From Planctomycetota bacterium (GTDB lineage: Bacteria > Planctomycetota > UBA1135 > GCA-002686595): a DNA stretch of 64,000 bases. The translations under genes were made by a program, and so were the position numbers. Every line of letters begins with the position of its first letter. Positions within the stretch are counted from its first letter, which is position 1. The stretch is taken from positions 1-64,000 of the forward strand of contig PKCK01000082.1 of assembly GCA_002862085.1 (NCBI GenBank), given 5' to 3'. The notes beneath the pieces were generated by a model that made no database searches, was not told the DNA's origin, and worked only from the letters and a program-made list of their open reading frames with translations. This document shows positions 8,923 to 17,355 of the stretch, one piece after another.

Positions 8923-9807
8923 CTAGAGGGCCTCGGTCAGGGCGCGGACGCTGGCTGTGAGGTCGCCGAGGACGTCGCTTCCGGGTGCGGAGCCGAGGTC
9001 GAAGGAGATCGAGCGGAGCCCGAACTCCGCCTCCGCTGCGGGGGCGAAGGTGGAGTGAGGGGCCTCCCCGACCCACACGAGGAGGCCCGCGTCGTCCCCC
9101 TTCTTCGCGAAGGCCTCGGCCTGCAGGACCCCGCGCTGGTTGGTCGGCCCGTCGGGGCCGCATTCGAGGAGCGCGACCCTCACCTCGATGCCCGCGGCCC
9201 GCGCGACGTACTCGAGGCCGTGGTCGGTGGCGATGATGGCGCGACCCGCGGCCTTCGCACCCAGGGCGGCGAGGGCCTCGCGGTACGCGCCGAGCCCTTC
9301 GGGCACGCGGGCGCCATCGCCCCCGGCCCCGAGCGCCTCGGCCACGCGGGCCGGCAGGTGCTCGAGCGCGGCCGGGTCGGTCCAGACGGTGCCGACCGTT
9401 CCTCCGTGGCTGTGGGCCGGGCCGGTCCCGTGGGTGTGCTCGACGCCCGTCGTCCTCAGGAGCCGGCCGGCCTCGACGAGGTCCGTCAACTCGATGGTCC
9501 GGCTCGGCGGGAGCCCCGCGCGCTGCGTCCACGGCTCGAACTCCTCGGAGACGAGGAGCACCCGCTCCGCGCCGACGAGCGCCTCGAGAGCCGCTTCGTC
9601 GGGGCGCCATCGCCGCGGGTCGGCTCCGGCGGCGGCCACGAACTCCGCGGGCAGCGCCGCCCCGGAGAGCTCCACGAACCACGCGGCCGGGGCGCTCGTC
9701 ACCGCGACGACCGCGCGTCGGTCCGCGTCGCGCCGGAGGGCCTCGCCCTCACCGCAGGAGCAGAGGGGGAGCACGGCGGCCAGCGCCGAGACCGCGGCCA
9801 CCCTCAC
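8923..9807 (-). CDS. ZnuA-like metal-binding lipoprotein
   Basis: A 294-residue exported protein resembling the substrate-binding proteins of zinc/manganese ABC importers. The N-terminus VRVAAVSALAAVLPLCSCGE looks like a lipoprotein signal. A His-rich loop (H124, H126, H132, H134 in EHTHGTGPAHSHGG) precedes VWTDPAALEHL, which aligns with the PHxWLDP motif of ZnuA but has Thr where the metal-binding His should be. The third site is kept in IATDHGLEYVARAAGI. The start is GTG 9807 inside the stop of the upstream lipoprotein gene (GTGA overlap), with GGAGG 7 nt before it. Unlike znuA it is not next to znuBC but follows an FtsX-type ABC pair. Metal delivery is inferred. Confidence 0.72.
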   Translation of the reverse strand: MRVAAVSALAAVLPLCSCGEGEALRRDADRRAVVAVTSAPAAWFVELSGAALPAEFVAAAGADPRRWRPDEAALEALVGAERVLLVSEEFEPWTQRAGLPPSRTIELTDLVEAGRLLRTTGVEHTHGTGPAHSHGGTVGTVWTDPAALEHLPARVAEALGAGGDGARVPEGLGAYREALAALGAKAAGRAIIATDHGLEYVARAAGIEVRVALLECGPDGPTNQRGVLQAEAFAKKGDDAGLLVWVGEAPHSTFAPAAEAEFGLRSISFDLGSAPGSDVLGDLTASVRALTEAL

Positions 9808-10508
9808 CGGACGCCTCCGAAGGTCATCCCCGCAGCCAGGGTCTCGAGCTCGGCGCGGTGGTTCGCCTGGATGTCGTTGATGGGCGCCTCCCGGGAGGCG
9901 TCCCCGAACAGGCCGATCGTGTGCTGGCTCGACAGGGTGTAGAGCGCGTCGCCTCGGCGCAGCGCGAGGAAGAAGCGGTACGCATCGAGGCGCTCGCGGC
10001 TGAGCCCGCGCACCGAGACCATCGAGCTGCCGGCGGGCAGCAGCAGGGTGTAGTGCTTGGCCTGGACGGCGTCCTCGCCCTGCTCGATCTCCACGAAGGT
10101 CTCGTTCACGAGCGTGGCGTTCACGCCCGCCGCGACCATCGTCCCGATCACGGCGTCGCGGGTCCCATCGAGCGGGGTGCGCCAGTCGCCGGCCGCGTCC
10201 ATGGCCGCGAAGTAGGCGCGCTGCTCGTCCGTGCCGGCCGCGAGGACGTCGACGCGGATGAGCTGGCCGTAGTCGTCGCGGAAGGTCACCGATCCGACGG
10301 AGCCGCGGTACTCGTCCTCGATCACCGAGCCCTCGCGGAAGAGCGCGGGGACGTCCACCGCGAACAGGCCGCCGGGGTGGATGTAGCGGTCGTTCTCGAC
10401 CCGGCCCTCCGTGCGCACCGTCGTCCTCGACGCGCACGCGGCCAGGAGGGAGAGCAGCGCGATCGCCGCGACGCGCGCGGGACCGCTGACGAACGGCGGT
10501 GTCTTCAT
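9804..10508 (-). CDS. Conserved lipoprotein of unknown function
   Basis: A 234-residue protein beginning with a clear lipoprotein signal (MKTPPFVSG, then hydrophobic, then LLAACAS; Cys at about residue 26). The mature part contains HPGGLFAVDVPALFREGS and repeated beta-rich segments ending LETLAAGMTFGG. I do not recognise the family; the fold could be PsbP/MOG1-like, but that is a guess. It lies between the FtsX-like permease (44 bp) and the ZnuA-like gene (4-bp overlap), so it probably serves the same envelope system. A TAGACT hexamer 7 nt before the start suggests it can also be transcribed as a leaderless message. Confidence 0.75.
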   Translation of the reverse strand: MKTPPFVSGPARVAAIALLSLLAACASRTTVRTEGRVENDRYIHPGGLFAVDVPALFREGSVIEDEYRGSVGSVTFRDDYGQLIRVDVLAAGTDEQRAYFAAMDAAGDWRTPLDGTRDAVIGTMVAAGVNATLVNETFVEIEQGEDAVQAKHYTLLLPAGSSMVSVRGLSRERLDAYRFFLALRRGDALYTLSSQHTIGLFGDASREAPINDIQANHRAELETLAAGMTFGGVR

Positions 10509-10515
10509 GGCGCGG

Positions 10516-10521
10516 AGTCTA
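10516..10521 (-). promoter_or_regulatory. Candidate leaderless -10 box (TAGACT)
   Basis: TAGACT on the minus strand ends 7 nt before the ATG at 10508, the spacing expected if transcription starts at the A of the start codon. No Shine-Dalgarno and no good -35 are present. It is one of five such arrangements in the window. Confidence 0.45.
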
Positions 10522-10552
10522 GCTCGCCGGGCGCGCCGCGACGGGACGCGCC

Positions 10553-11719
10553 TCAGAAGCTCGCGACGAGGTCGGGGAGCACCGCGAGGGTGCCGGCCGT
10601 CATGAGCCACGCTGCGGCCGTCGCGACCGCGAGGACCGCCGCGATCTCCAGCCCGACCAGCGTCGCCGCGGCGCGCCGCGGCGCTCCCATCCGATCGAGG
10701 GTCACGAGCTCCCGCGCACGGAGCCGCGTCGCGAGCAGGAAGACGAGGGCCACCAGGGCCGTGGTCGTGGCCACGAGGAAGGCGCCGACCAGGTCGAAGA
10801 AGCGCTTGATCCGGAAGACGACTCCGAGGAGGTCGTCGATGACGGCGGTCGGCGTCACCGCGAGGCGCTTCTTGCGAGCGTTCACTCCGCTCTTCAGCAG
10901 CGTCGCGTCCTTGGTCGAGTGGGGGACGGCGAGCACCGCGGAGAGAGGCAGGAGCGAGGTGTCCCCGTGATAGTGGAAGCTCGCCTCGTTCTCCGCCGTG
11001 ACCTCCGCGTATTCGATGAGCGCGCCGCTCACCGCCACGGAGTCCTCGGTCCTGGAGAGGACGAGCTCCTCGTCGATGTCGTCCGTGTCCGCGTGGCCGT
11101 GGGCGATGCCCTCGAGGACCCAGGCCGTCCGGATGTCCACGAAGACGGCGTCGTCGTCGGGCGTACCTCTGGCCGCGTAGACCCCGGCGACGCGCATCTT
11201 GAGCGCGGGCGGCCGCGCGATGTCGTAGAGCTCGGTGGGGTCCGAGAAGAGGTGGTCTCCCGCCCCGAGTCCGAGTCGCTCCGCGATCCCCGCGCCGAGC
11301 GTCACCTCGCCGATCCGCAGCGGGTCCCGCCCCTCCGCCAGGGCGAGGCCGCGGAACTCCGCGTACTCGACCGAGGTCGCGACGATGGGAGCCTTCCGGG
11401 CGGTGAAGCGCATGTGCAGCGGGATGCACAGCGCGCGTCCCTCGGCCGCGAGGGCTTCGAAGGCGCTGTAGGGGACCGTGTCCAGCTCGGTGGGGCGGAA
11501 GTAGAGCGCCGCCAGGGTGAGGTCGTACCGGTTGCCGGGCGCGCCCACGACCAGCGGGGTCGCCTCGGCGCGGGCGCGCAGCTCCACGTCGTATCGGGCG
11601 GCGAGGCGCGAGGCGGTCCACGGGACCCACAGCGCGAGGGCGATGCAGGACACCACGAGCAGAGCGCGGCCGCGGTGCGCGTCGAGGTGCCGCCAGGCGA
11701 GGTAGAGGAGCCCGCTCAC
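10553..11719 (-). CDS. FtsX/MacB-type ABC transporter permease
   Basis: A 388-residue permease of the FtsX-like type. One membrane helix is near the N-terminus (ALLVVSCIALALWVPW), then a large extracytoplasmic domain, then two more helices near the C-terminus; the family usually has four, so the last may be missing or short. The VGAPGNRYDLTLAALYF segment matches the VGAKGSPxxLVLxxxY motif of the subgroup found in Zur-regulated Pseudomonas and Vibrio clusters, as I recall it. The GTG start at 11719 overlaps the ATPase stop (GTGA) and has GGAGG about 8 nt upstream. It should pair with the ATPase encoded just before it. Confidence 0.85.
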   Translation of the reverse strand: MSGLLYLAWRHLDAHRGRALLVVSCIALALWVPWTASRLAARYDVELRARAEATPLVVGAPGNRYDLTLAALYFRPTELDTVPYSAFEALAAEGRALCIPLHMRFTARKAPIVATSVEYAEFRGLALAEGRDPLRIGEVTLGAGIAERLGLGAGDHLFSDPTELYDIARPPALKMRVAGVYAARGTPDDDAVFVDIRTAWVLEGIAHGHADTDDIDEELVLSRTEDSVAVSGALIEYAEVTAENEASFHYHGDTSLLPLSAVLAVPHSTKDATLLKSGVNARKKRLAVTPTAVIDDLLGVVFRIKRFFDLVGAFLVATTTALVALVFLLATRLRARELVTLDRMGAPRRAAATLVGLEIAAVLAVATAAAWLMTAGTLAVLPDLVASF

Positions 11720-12429
11720 GCGCCGGCCTCCGCGGAGCCCAGCTCGCGCACGTCGACCACGCGGTCGAACCGATCCAGGAGGGAGTGGTCGTGGGTGACC
11801 ATCAGGAGCGCCGCGCCCCGCCCACGGGCCTCCGCGAGGAGCAGCGTGAGCACGTCGTCGGCCGTGGTCGGGTCGAGGTTCCCCGTGGGCTCGTCGCAGA
11901 GCACGAGGCTCGGCTCGGTGACGAGGGCGCGAGCGATCGCGACCCGCTGGCGCTGGCCCTGGCTCATGCGGCGCGGCACGCGACCGAGCACCTCCTCGAT
12001 GCCGAGGGTCCGGGCGAGCTGATCCGCTCTTCCCCGCGCGGCCGCCATCCGCTCGCGCCCGGCGCCGGCGAGGCGGTGGGGGAGCAGGACGTTGTCGAGA
12101 CCGCTCAGGTAGTCGAGGAGCTCGAACTCCTGGAACACGAGGCCGACCCCGAGGGCGCGCCGGCGCCTGCGCTCCTCGTCGGCGAGGCCGTCGATCCGCG
12201 CGCCGCCGAGGTGCACCTCGCCCTCCTCGGGAGTCAGGATTCCCGCGGCCAGGTGGACCAGGGTGGTCTTCCCGCTGCCGCTCGGCCCGATGCACGCCAC
12301 GGCCTCTCCGCGCGCGATCGCGAGGTCGTCGACCGCGAGCTCGAAGGCGTCACGATCCCCCGCGCGTCCGTAGCGGAAGCGCACGCCGCGGAGGCGCGAT
12401 CCCGCGTCGCGATGAGCCTTCTCGACCAT
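11716..12429 (-). CDS. ABC transporter ATP-binding protein (LolD/MacB type)
   Basis: A 237-residue ATPase with Walker A GPSGSGKTT (residues 48-56), signature MSQGQRQRVAIARAL in place of LSGGQ, Walker B LVLCDEPTGNLDP and the switch histidine in MVTHDHSLL. The EPTGNLD run is typical of the LolD/MacB/FtsE branch that works with FtsX-like permeases. It lies 24 bp after the exported unknown protein and overlaps the permease by 4 bp. It probably powers mechanical work or export across the envelope rather than classical solute import. Confidence 0.93.
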   Translation of the reverse strand: MVEKAHRDAGSRLRGVRFRYGRAGDRDAFELAVDDLAIARGEAVACIGPSGSGKTTLVHLAAGILTPEEGEVHLGGARIDGLADEERRRRRALGVGLVFQEFELLDYLSGLDNVLLPHRLAGAGRERMAAARGRADQLARTLGIEEVLGRVPRRMSQGQRQRVAIARALVTEPSLVLCDEPTGNLDPTTADDVLTLLLAEARGRGAALLMVTHDHSLLDRFDRVVDVRELGSAEAGA

Positions 12430-12453
12430 GGAACCGGGGCGCGCACCGCGCGC

Positions 12454-13794
12454 TCAGTACTCCTCCATGAGCTCGCCGTTCGCGGGCTCCGCGCCGAAGC
12501 CGCTCCAGCCGCTCTCGCTCGAGAAGTCCAGGTCGTCCAGGGGCTTGGCGTCCACGCGGCGCTGCTCGAGCACCTCGCTCGAGGCGATGCGCCAGCCGGC
12601 CTCCGCGCCGCGCACGGCGTAGCGCGCGCGGTACTCGTTGGTGCGGCTGTGGGCGTGTCCCCAGTGGAACACCACGCCGTCCACCTCCCAGAGCGCGTTG
12701 ACCACGAAGCCGGGGCGGCCATCGTCGGGATCGACGCCCACGGTCTCGACCTCGAGGGAGGTGTGACGGACCTCCTGGACGCGGCTCACCGCGCCGCCCT
12801 CCTCCTGCATGACGAGGCTGCGATAGACGTCGTCGTAGAGGGTCTCGAGCAGGCCGCCCTCGACGCTCTGCGCCAGCGCGTCGTACACGTCGCTCTCGTC
12901 CGTGTAGTCGAAGGCGCGGTAGATGTTCTCGTGCAGCGGCTCGAAGATCGCGAGGGCTTCGTCGGGCGCCGGCAGCTGGACGGGCCGGCGGGCGTAGGCG
13001 ACCGCGGAGTAGGCGACGAGCGCCACGGCGATCGGCCCGAAGAGTCCGCGCCTGAGCCCGCGCGGGCCGAGGAGCGCGGCGAGGATCGCCGCCGCGGCGC
13101 CGCCGACGGGGAGCCACGGGAACGGCGCCTGCTCCTGTCGCTCGAGCGCCGGGACCTCCGCGAAGCGCGCGCGCCCGCTCTCGGACTCGCGGTGCCAGAT
13201 GAACTCCGGCTCGGCGGCGGTGAGCTGGACGATGCGTTCGACCCCGTTCGCCGCGAGGCGGCAGATGATCTCGATCGGGGGGGTCTCCCCCGTGGCCTCC
13301 TCCAACGTGTAGTTCGGCGGGTAGACGCCCCACTGGATGCCGACGCGCTCGGGCGCCGACTTGACCGGGTAGCGCATGGTCAGTCGCGTCTTCACGACGG
13401 CGCGCGCGCCGAACCGCACGAAGTGGGGGGTGAGGCTGGGGTCGCCGGGGTCGATCTCGAAGTCCGTCTCGAGGCGCGCGGTGAGCGGCTGGACAACGGC
13501 CCCGTCGATGGTGATGCGGTTGCGTTCCTTGAAGAGTTCGAACAGGGCCTCCAGCGCGGCGGGCGCCTCGACCTCGTCGAGGACCGTCGGGATCTCCCGC
13601 TGGACGCGGCAGGTCTCGTCGAGGAACGCGAGGTTGGTGATGATCGCCAGACGCACCTCGTCGTCCTCGATGGCGACCCGGAGGTCGACGTCGGGGCCGT
13701 CCTTGGGGTCGAGCTCCGCGGCGTCCACGGCGCGCACCGGGCTCGCGAGGGGCAGCGCGGCGAGGAGCAGGGCGAGGCAGTGGGCAGGACTCAT
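12454..13794 (-). CDS. Exported membrane protein of unknown function
   Basis: A 446-residue protein with a cleavable-looking signal (MSPAHCLALLLAALPLASPVRA). The first half is extracytoplasmic. Two adjacent hydrophobic segments in the middle (around LPVGGAAAAILAALLG and LFGPIAVALVAYSAVAYA) are followed by a soluble C-terminal domain that contains DYTDESDVYDALAQSVEGG and the Trp-rich WEVDGVVFHWGHAHSRTNEY. I do not recognise a named family. It is the first gene of the run leading to the ABC ATPase, permease and two lipoproteins, spaced 24 bp from the ATPase, so it is likely a component of that system. Its C-terminal HWGHAHSR could bind metal, but this is speculative. Confidence 0.75.
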   Translation of the reverse strand: MSPAHCLALLLAALPLASPVRAVDAAELDPKDGPDVDLRVAIEDDEVRLAIITNLAFLDETCRVQREIPTVLDEVEAPAALEALFELFKERNRITIDGAVVQPLTARLETDFEIDPGDPSLTPHFVRFGARAVVKTRLTMRYPVKSAPERVGIQWGVYPPNYTLEEATGETPPIEIICRLAANGVERIVQLTAAEPEFIWHRESESGRARFAEVPALERQEQAPFPWLPVGGAAAAILAALLGPRGLRRGLFGPIAVALVAYSAVAYARRPVQLPAPDEALAIFEPLHENIYRAFDYTDESDVYDALAQSVEGGLLETLYDDVYRSLVMQEEGGAVSRVQEVRHTSLEVETVGVDPDDGRPGFVVNALWEVDGVVFHWGHAHSRTNEYRARYAVRGAEAGWRIASSEVLEQRRVDAKPLDDLDFSSESGWSGFGAEPANGELMEEY

Positions 13795-14023
13795 CGGTGG
13801 GAGGGTGCAGAGCAGCGACCAGGCGTCGCAAGTCCAGGGCGCCGTCCGGTCCGGCGCGCCGGGCGGGACCTCGCGAGGAACTTACCTCGCTTCAACCGGG
13901 GCCCTGGGAGCGCCGGGGGCGGGGAGCCTACGATATCCACCGGTCCGGCCGACGCGCCGTCGAAGCGCGCCCGGATGCCTTCCCCGCACGGAATCCCCCC
14001 TCCACCCGCTCGGTCCCATCGAC

Positions 14024-16075
14024 ATGATCCTTCTCAACGCCTCCGCCAGCGCGCGCCGCGCCGCGTCCATCGGCGGACTCGGTCTCCTCGCGCTGGGCAC
14101 GTCCGCTCTCGCGGCACCGCGTCAGGCCGACGACGTTCAGGCGCCCTCGACCGGGCCGATCCGCGACGCGCTCCAGTCGGTCAGCGAGGACGTCCAGATC
14201 TACAACGATCACCTCACCATCCTCGCCAGCCCGTGGATGGAGGGCCGCCTTCCGGGCACGCGCGGCATGGAGCTCGCGAAGGAGTACATGGAGTACTACT
14301 TCCGCCAGTACGGCCTGAAGGCCCCCTACGACGGAGAGGTCGTCCAGCCGGACGGCACGAGCCTCGTCGAGGCGGAGGCCTCCTTCCGCCAGCCCTTCGA
14401 TCTGGGCGAGTCGGCGGACCTCGTCCGCGGGGAGCTCGAGTTCGAGGGCGGCGGGCAACGCCTCGGGTTCGAGCGCGGCAAGAGCGCGGACTTCACGGTC
14501 ACCGGCCTCGGCGAGGGCGGCGAGGCGAAGGGCGACATGGTCTTCGTGGGCTACGGGATCGACAACGAGGACCAGAACTACTCGAGCTACGCAGAGGGCG
14601 AGACGCTCGAGGGCAAGATCGCGGTCATGCTCCGCTTCGAGCCGTTCCGCGAGGGTGGTAGCGACGCTGGCAAATCCCTCTGGAAGCGGGCCGGGCGCTC
14701 CGGCTGGACCTCGTACGCCGGCTTCGCGCACAAGCTGGAGCAGGCGGCCAAGCTGGGCGCCGCGGGCGTGGTCATCATCAACACCCCGGGCGTCGCGGAT
14801 CGCCGCGCGGGCGCGCTCTACGGGATGAACAACGTGTCGCTGGCCAACCCCTTCGAAGGCCCGGTGCTGCACATGTCCACCGACGCCGGGCGCCGGCTGA
14901 TCGAGCGGGCCTCCGGCGGCGCGACGACCCTCGAGGAGCTGACCTCGAAGGCCAACGCTGGCGAGCCCGCGGCTGGTATCAGCGGCACCCTCGACCTCGA
15001 TGTGCTCATCGACCGCCGCCCGCTGAGCGCGGAGAACATCGTCGCCGTGCTCCCCGGCAAGGGCAGCCTGGCCGAGGAGAAGATCGTCATCGGTGCCCAC
15101 CTGGATCACCTCGGTATGGGCGACTTCGGCTCCCGCGATCGGGCCGCTGGGATGAAGCTCCACCCCGGCGCCGACGACAACGCGACCGGCTGCGCAGGGA
15201 TCCTGCACATCGCCAAGCGCATGGCGCGTGACTACGCCGAAGCCCCCGCCGACGCGGACCTTCGGACGATCGTCTTCATCGCCTTCAGTGCCGAGGAATC
15301 AGGCCTCATCGGCGCCGCCCACTACGCCGAGAACCCCCTCGGCTCCCTGGGGAGCCACAAGCTGATGATGAACTTCGACATGATCGGCCGGATGACGAAC
15401 AGCCGGGTGAAGCTGTCGGGGACCTGGACCGCCGACGGCCTCGGCGAGTTCCTCCAGCCCATCGTGGAGCGCTCGCCGCTGACGGTCGTCCAGGAGCGCC
15501 GCGCCGGCGGGGGCAGCGACCACCAGATGTTCTACCGGCGCCGCGTGCCGGTGCTCTTCTCGATCATCGCGGACTTCCACGGCGACTACCACACGTCCCG
15601 CGACGTGTCGCCGCTCATCAACCGCGTGGAGGCCGTCCACGCCGCGAACCTGTTCTACGACATCGCCACGGAGTACGCGAAGCTCCCCGAGACCTTCCCG
15701 TACATGAGCGGTCGTGACATCCAGCGCAAGATCAAGGCGGCCGACGAGGCCGCGGAGTCCGAGGCCGACGAGGAGCCGGCGCGCGCGGGTCCGGTGCGCG
15801 CGCGCGTGCGGCTCGGCATCCGGCCGGAGTACAACGCCGACGAGGAGGGGCGCCCGCCCGGGATCCTCGTCGGCTCGGTCTCCGAGGGGAGCCCCGCGGA
15901 GGCCGCCGGCCTGAAGGGCGGCGATCGGATCGTGAAGTGGGGCGGCAAGGACATCGAGGGGGCTCGGCAGCTCGGTGAGGTCCTCAGCTCCGCGGAGCCC
16001 GGCGACAAGGTCGCGCTCGGCGTCGTGCGCGACGGCGAGACGATCGAGATCGAGGTGACTCTGGTCGGGCGCTGA
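14024..16075 (+). CDS. M28 family metallopeptidase with PA and PDZ domains
   Basis: A 683-residue secreted peptidase (aminopeptidase-type M28). A signal peptide spans about 1-30 (ends ALAAPRQ). A PA-like insert (about 150-330) precedes the catalytic domain. The two-zinc site is intact: H359 and D361 in IGAHLDHLG, D385 in GADDNATG, catalytic and ligand E424-E425 in FSAEESGL, D452 in MNFDMIG, and a late His in HGDYHTSRD. Residues from about 595 form a PDZ domain (GSVSEGSPAEAAGLKGGDRI) that should govern substrate access. ATG 14024 begins the only stretch with a plausible signal peptide. TACGAT at 13929-13934 is a possible -10 box, leaving a leader of about 85 nt. Confidence 0.92.
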   Translation: MILLNASASARRAASIGGLGLLALGTSALAAPRQADDVQAPSTGPIRDALQSVSEDVQIYNDHLTILASPWMEGRLPGTRGMELAKEYMEYYFRQYGLKAPYDGEVVQPDGTSLVEAEASFRQPFDLGESADLVRGELEFEGGGQRLGFERGKSADFTVTGLGEGGEAKGDMVFVGYGIDNEDQNYSSYAEGETLEGKIAVMLRFEPFREGGSDAGKSLWKRAGRSGWTSYAGFAHKLEQAAKLGAAGVVIINTPGVADRRAGALYGMNNVSLANPFEGPVLHMSTDAGRRLIERASGGATTLEELTSKANAGEPAAGISGTLDLDVLIDRRPLSAENIVAVLPGKGSLAEEKIVIGAHLDHLGMGDFGSRDRAAGMKLHPGADDNATGCAGILHIAKRMARDYAEAPADADLRTIVFIAFSAEESGLIGAAHYAENPLGSLGSHKLMMNFDMIGRMTNSRVKLSGTWTADGLGEFLQPIVERSPLTVVQERRAGGGSDHQMFYRRRVPVLFSIIADFHGDYHTSRDVSPLINRVEAVHAANLFYDIATEYAKLPETFPYMSGRDIQRKIKAADEAAESEADEEPARAGPVRARVRLGIRPEYNADEEGRPPGILVGSVSEGSPAEAAGLKGGDRIVKWGGKDIEGARQLGEVLSSAEPGDKVALGVVRDGETIEIEVTLVGR

Positions 16076-16107
16076 TCCCCTGCGCGGTCCGCGCTGCTCG
16101 CAGCCCC

Positions 16108-16145
16108 GGCGGTGGCCGGCTCCCTCCGGGGGGCCGGCCACCGCC
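16108..16145 (+). terminator. Hairpin terminator after the M28 peptidase gene
   Basis: Arms 16108-16120 and 16133-16145 are a perfect 13-bp inverted repeat (GGCGGTGGCCGGC), and the 12-nt loop can pair further. The tail is CGTTCTGG, not a T-run. It sits 33 bp after the stop codon. Confidence 0.65.
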
Positions 16146-16198
16146 CGTTCTGGCCTGCTCACGCGTCCTCGACGCTCGAATCGGGCCGCCCCAGGCCC

Positions 16199-16204
16199 TA
16201 ACGT
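16199..16204 (+). promoter_or_regulatory. Candidate leaderless -10 box (TAACGT)
   Basis: TAACGT ends 6 nt before the ATG at 16211, and there is no Shine-Dalgarno, so the message may begin at or next to the start codon. The preceding hairpin at 16108-16145 isolates this unit from upstream transcription. Confidence 0.45.
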
Positions 16205-16210
16205 GCCGCC

Positions 16211-17350
16211 ATGGCAGGGGGACGAACCTTCGCCGCCGTGCTCCTGACGGCGGCCGCGTGCGGGGGACCGAAGACGGTCGAGGCGGGAGAGGGCCTGCCC
16301 CGACCGGACGTGGTCCTCGCCTGCATCGACGGCGTCGGCGTGGAGCACCTCGCCGGAGAGCTCCCCGCCTTCGCGAAGATGGCCCGGGAGGGCGTGGTCT
16401 TCACCGCCGCCCACGCGCCCTCCCCGTGGGCGGGGGAGAGCCTCGCCGCGCTGCTCACCGGCGTGGTGGCGCCGCTCCCGCCCGAGCGCGGAGCGCGGGC
16501 GGCCGAGACCGGGCCGTCCGACGACGGTCCGCCGACCCTCTCCGAGGTGTTGGAGCACTCGGGCTACAGGACCGCCTTCCTCCCCGCGCATCCCCTGCAC
16601 CTCAGCGCAGCTCTGGAGCGCCTCGACGACGGGACCGGGCGCCCCCGGGGCTTCCACGTCGTGCTCGAGGCGCCGGGGGCCGCGACGAAGGCCGGCGCGA
16701 CGGCCGCGGACGTCGGCCGGGTGGCCGAGGCGTGGCTCCGTGCGCAGGAGGGGCCGGCGCTCCTCGTCTGCTGCTTCGCGGATCCCGCGCCGCCGCACCA
16801 CCTCTACGGCGACGCGAAAGCGGCCGGGCTCGACCCCGCCTACGCGGGACCCGTGACGTCGGGCCTCTCGCACTCCGAGCTGCTGCGACGCGCGCCATCC
16901 TTCGCCGAGGCCGACCGGGCCCGGCTGCGCGCGCTCCATCGGAGCGAGGTCGCCGCCGTGGAGCTCGCCTTCGACGCGCTCGCGGGCGTCGCCGTCGATC
17001 GGCGGACGCGCCCGCCGATCCTCGCCGTCGCGGGTCTCAGGCGTCCGGCGCTCGGCGAGGACGGACGCTACGGGCTCGTCCCGTCGCTCGCGCCGGAGGA
17101 CCTGCGGGTCCCGCTGCTCCTGCGCCTCTCCACGGGCGTCGACGGGGCCCGTGCTCCGGTGGGCGCGACCAGCACCCCCGTCTCCCTCGTCGACCTCTAT
17201 CCGACGCTGCTCGATGCGCTCGGACTGCCCGCGCGCCTCGACCTCGACGGACGCAGCGTGTTCCCCGGCGCTCGCTCGCCCGAGCGCACGATCGTGGCGC
17301 GCACCGGGCGCGGGATCCGCGGCGAGGTGATCCTCGGGGGAGGGGACTGA
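16211..17350 (+). CDS. Sulfatase-fold lipoprotein lacking the catalytic nucleophile
   Basis: A 379-residue protein with a short lipoprotein signal (MAGGRTFAAVLLTAAAC). The alkaline-phosphatase/sulfatase fold is indicated by VVLACIDGVGVEHLAGELPAF, the APSPWAGESLAALLTG region and VSLVDLYPTLLDALGLP near the end. In true sulfatases the ALLTG motif follows C/S-x-P-S-R; here the equivalent nucleophile position is Ala74, and the later DH/DN metal motif is also missing (GLRRPALGEDG). It is therefore unlikely to be an active sulfatase. It is followed 5 bp later by the next gene and probably shares its transcript. Confidence 0.72.
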   Translation: MAGGRTFAAVLLTAAACGGPKTVEAGEGLPRPDVVLACIDGVGVEHLAGELPAFAKMAREGVVFTAAHAPSPWAGESLAALLTGVVAPLPPERGARAAETGPSDDGPPTLSEVLEHSGYRTAFLPAHPLHLSAALERLDDGTGRPRGFHVVLEAPGAATKAGATAADVGRVAEAWLRAQEGPALLVCCFADPAPPHHLYGDAKAAGLDPAYAGPVTSGLSHSELLRRAPSFAEADRARLRALHRSEVAAVELAFDALAGVAVDRRTRPPILAVAGLRRPALGEDGRYGLVPSLAPEDLRVPLLLRLSTGVDGARAPVGATSTPVSLVDLYPTLLDALGLPARLDLDGRSVFPGARSPERTIVARTGRGIRGEVILGGGD

Positions 17351-17355
17351 TCGCG

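Noticed and set aside
11785..14661. Very long plus-strand frame opposite the ABC cassette, reading into the M28 gene
   Set aside because: Shadow of the minus-strand ATPase and exported-protein genes; it then runs out of frame through the intact peptidase gene. Product has no family features.
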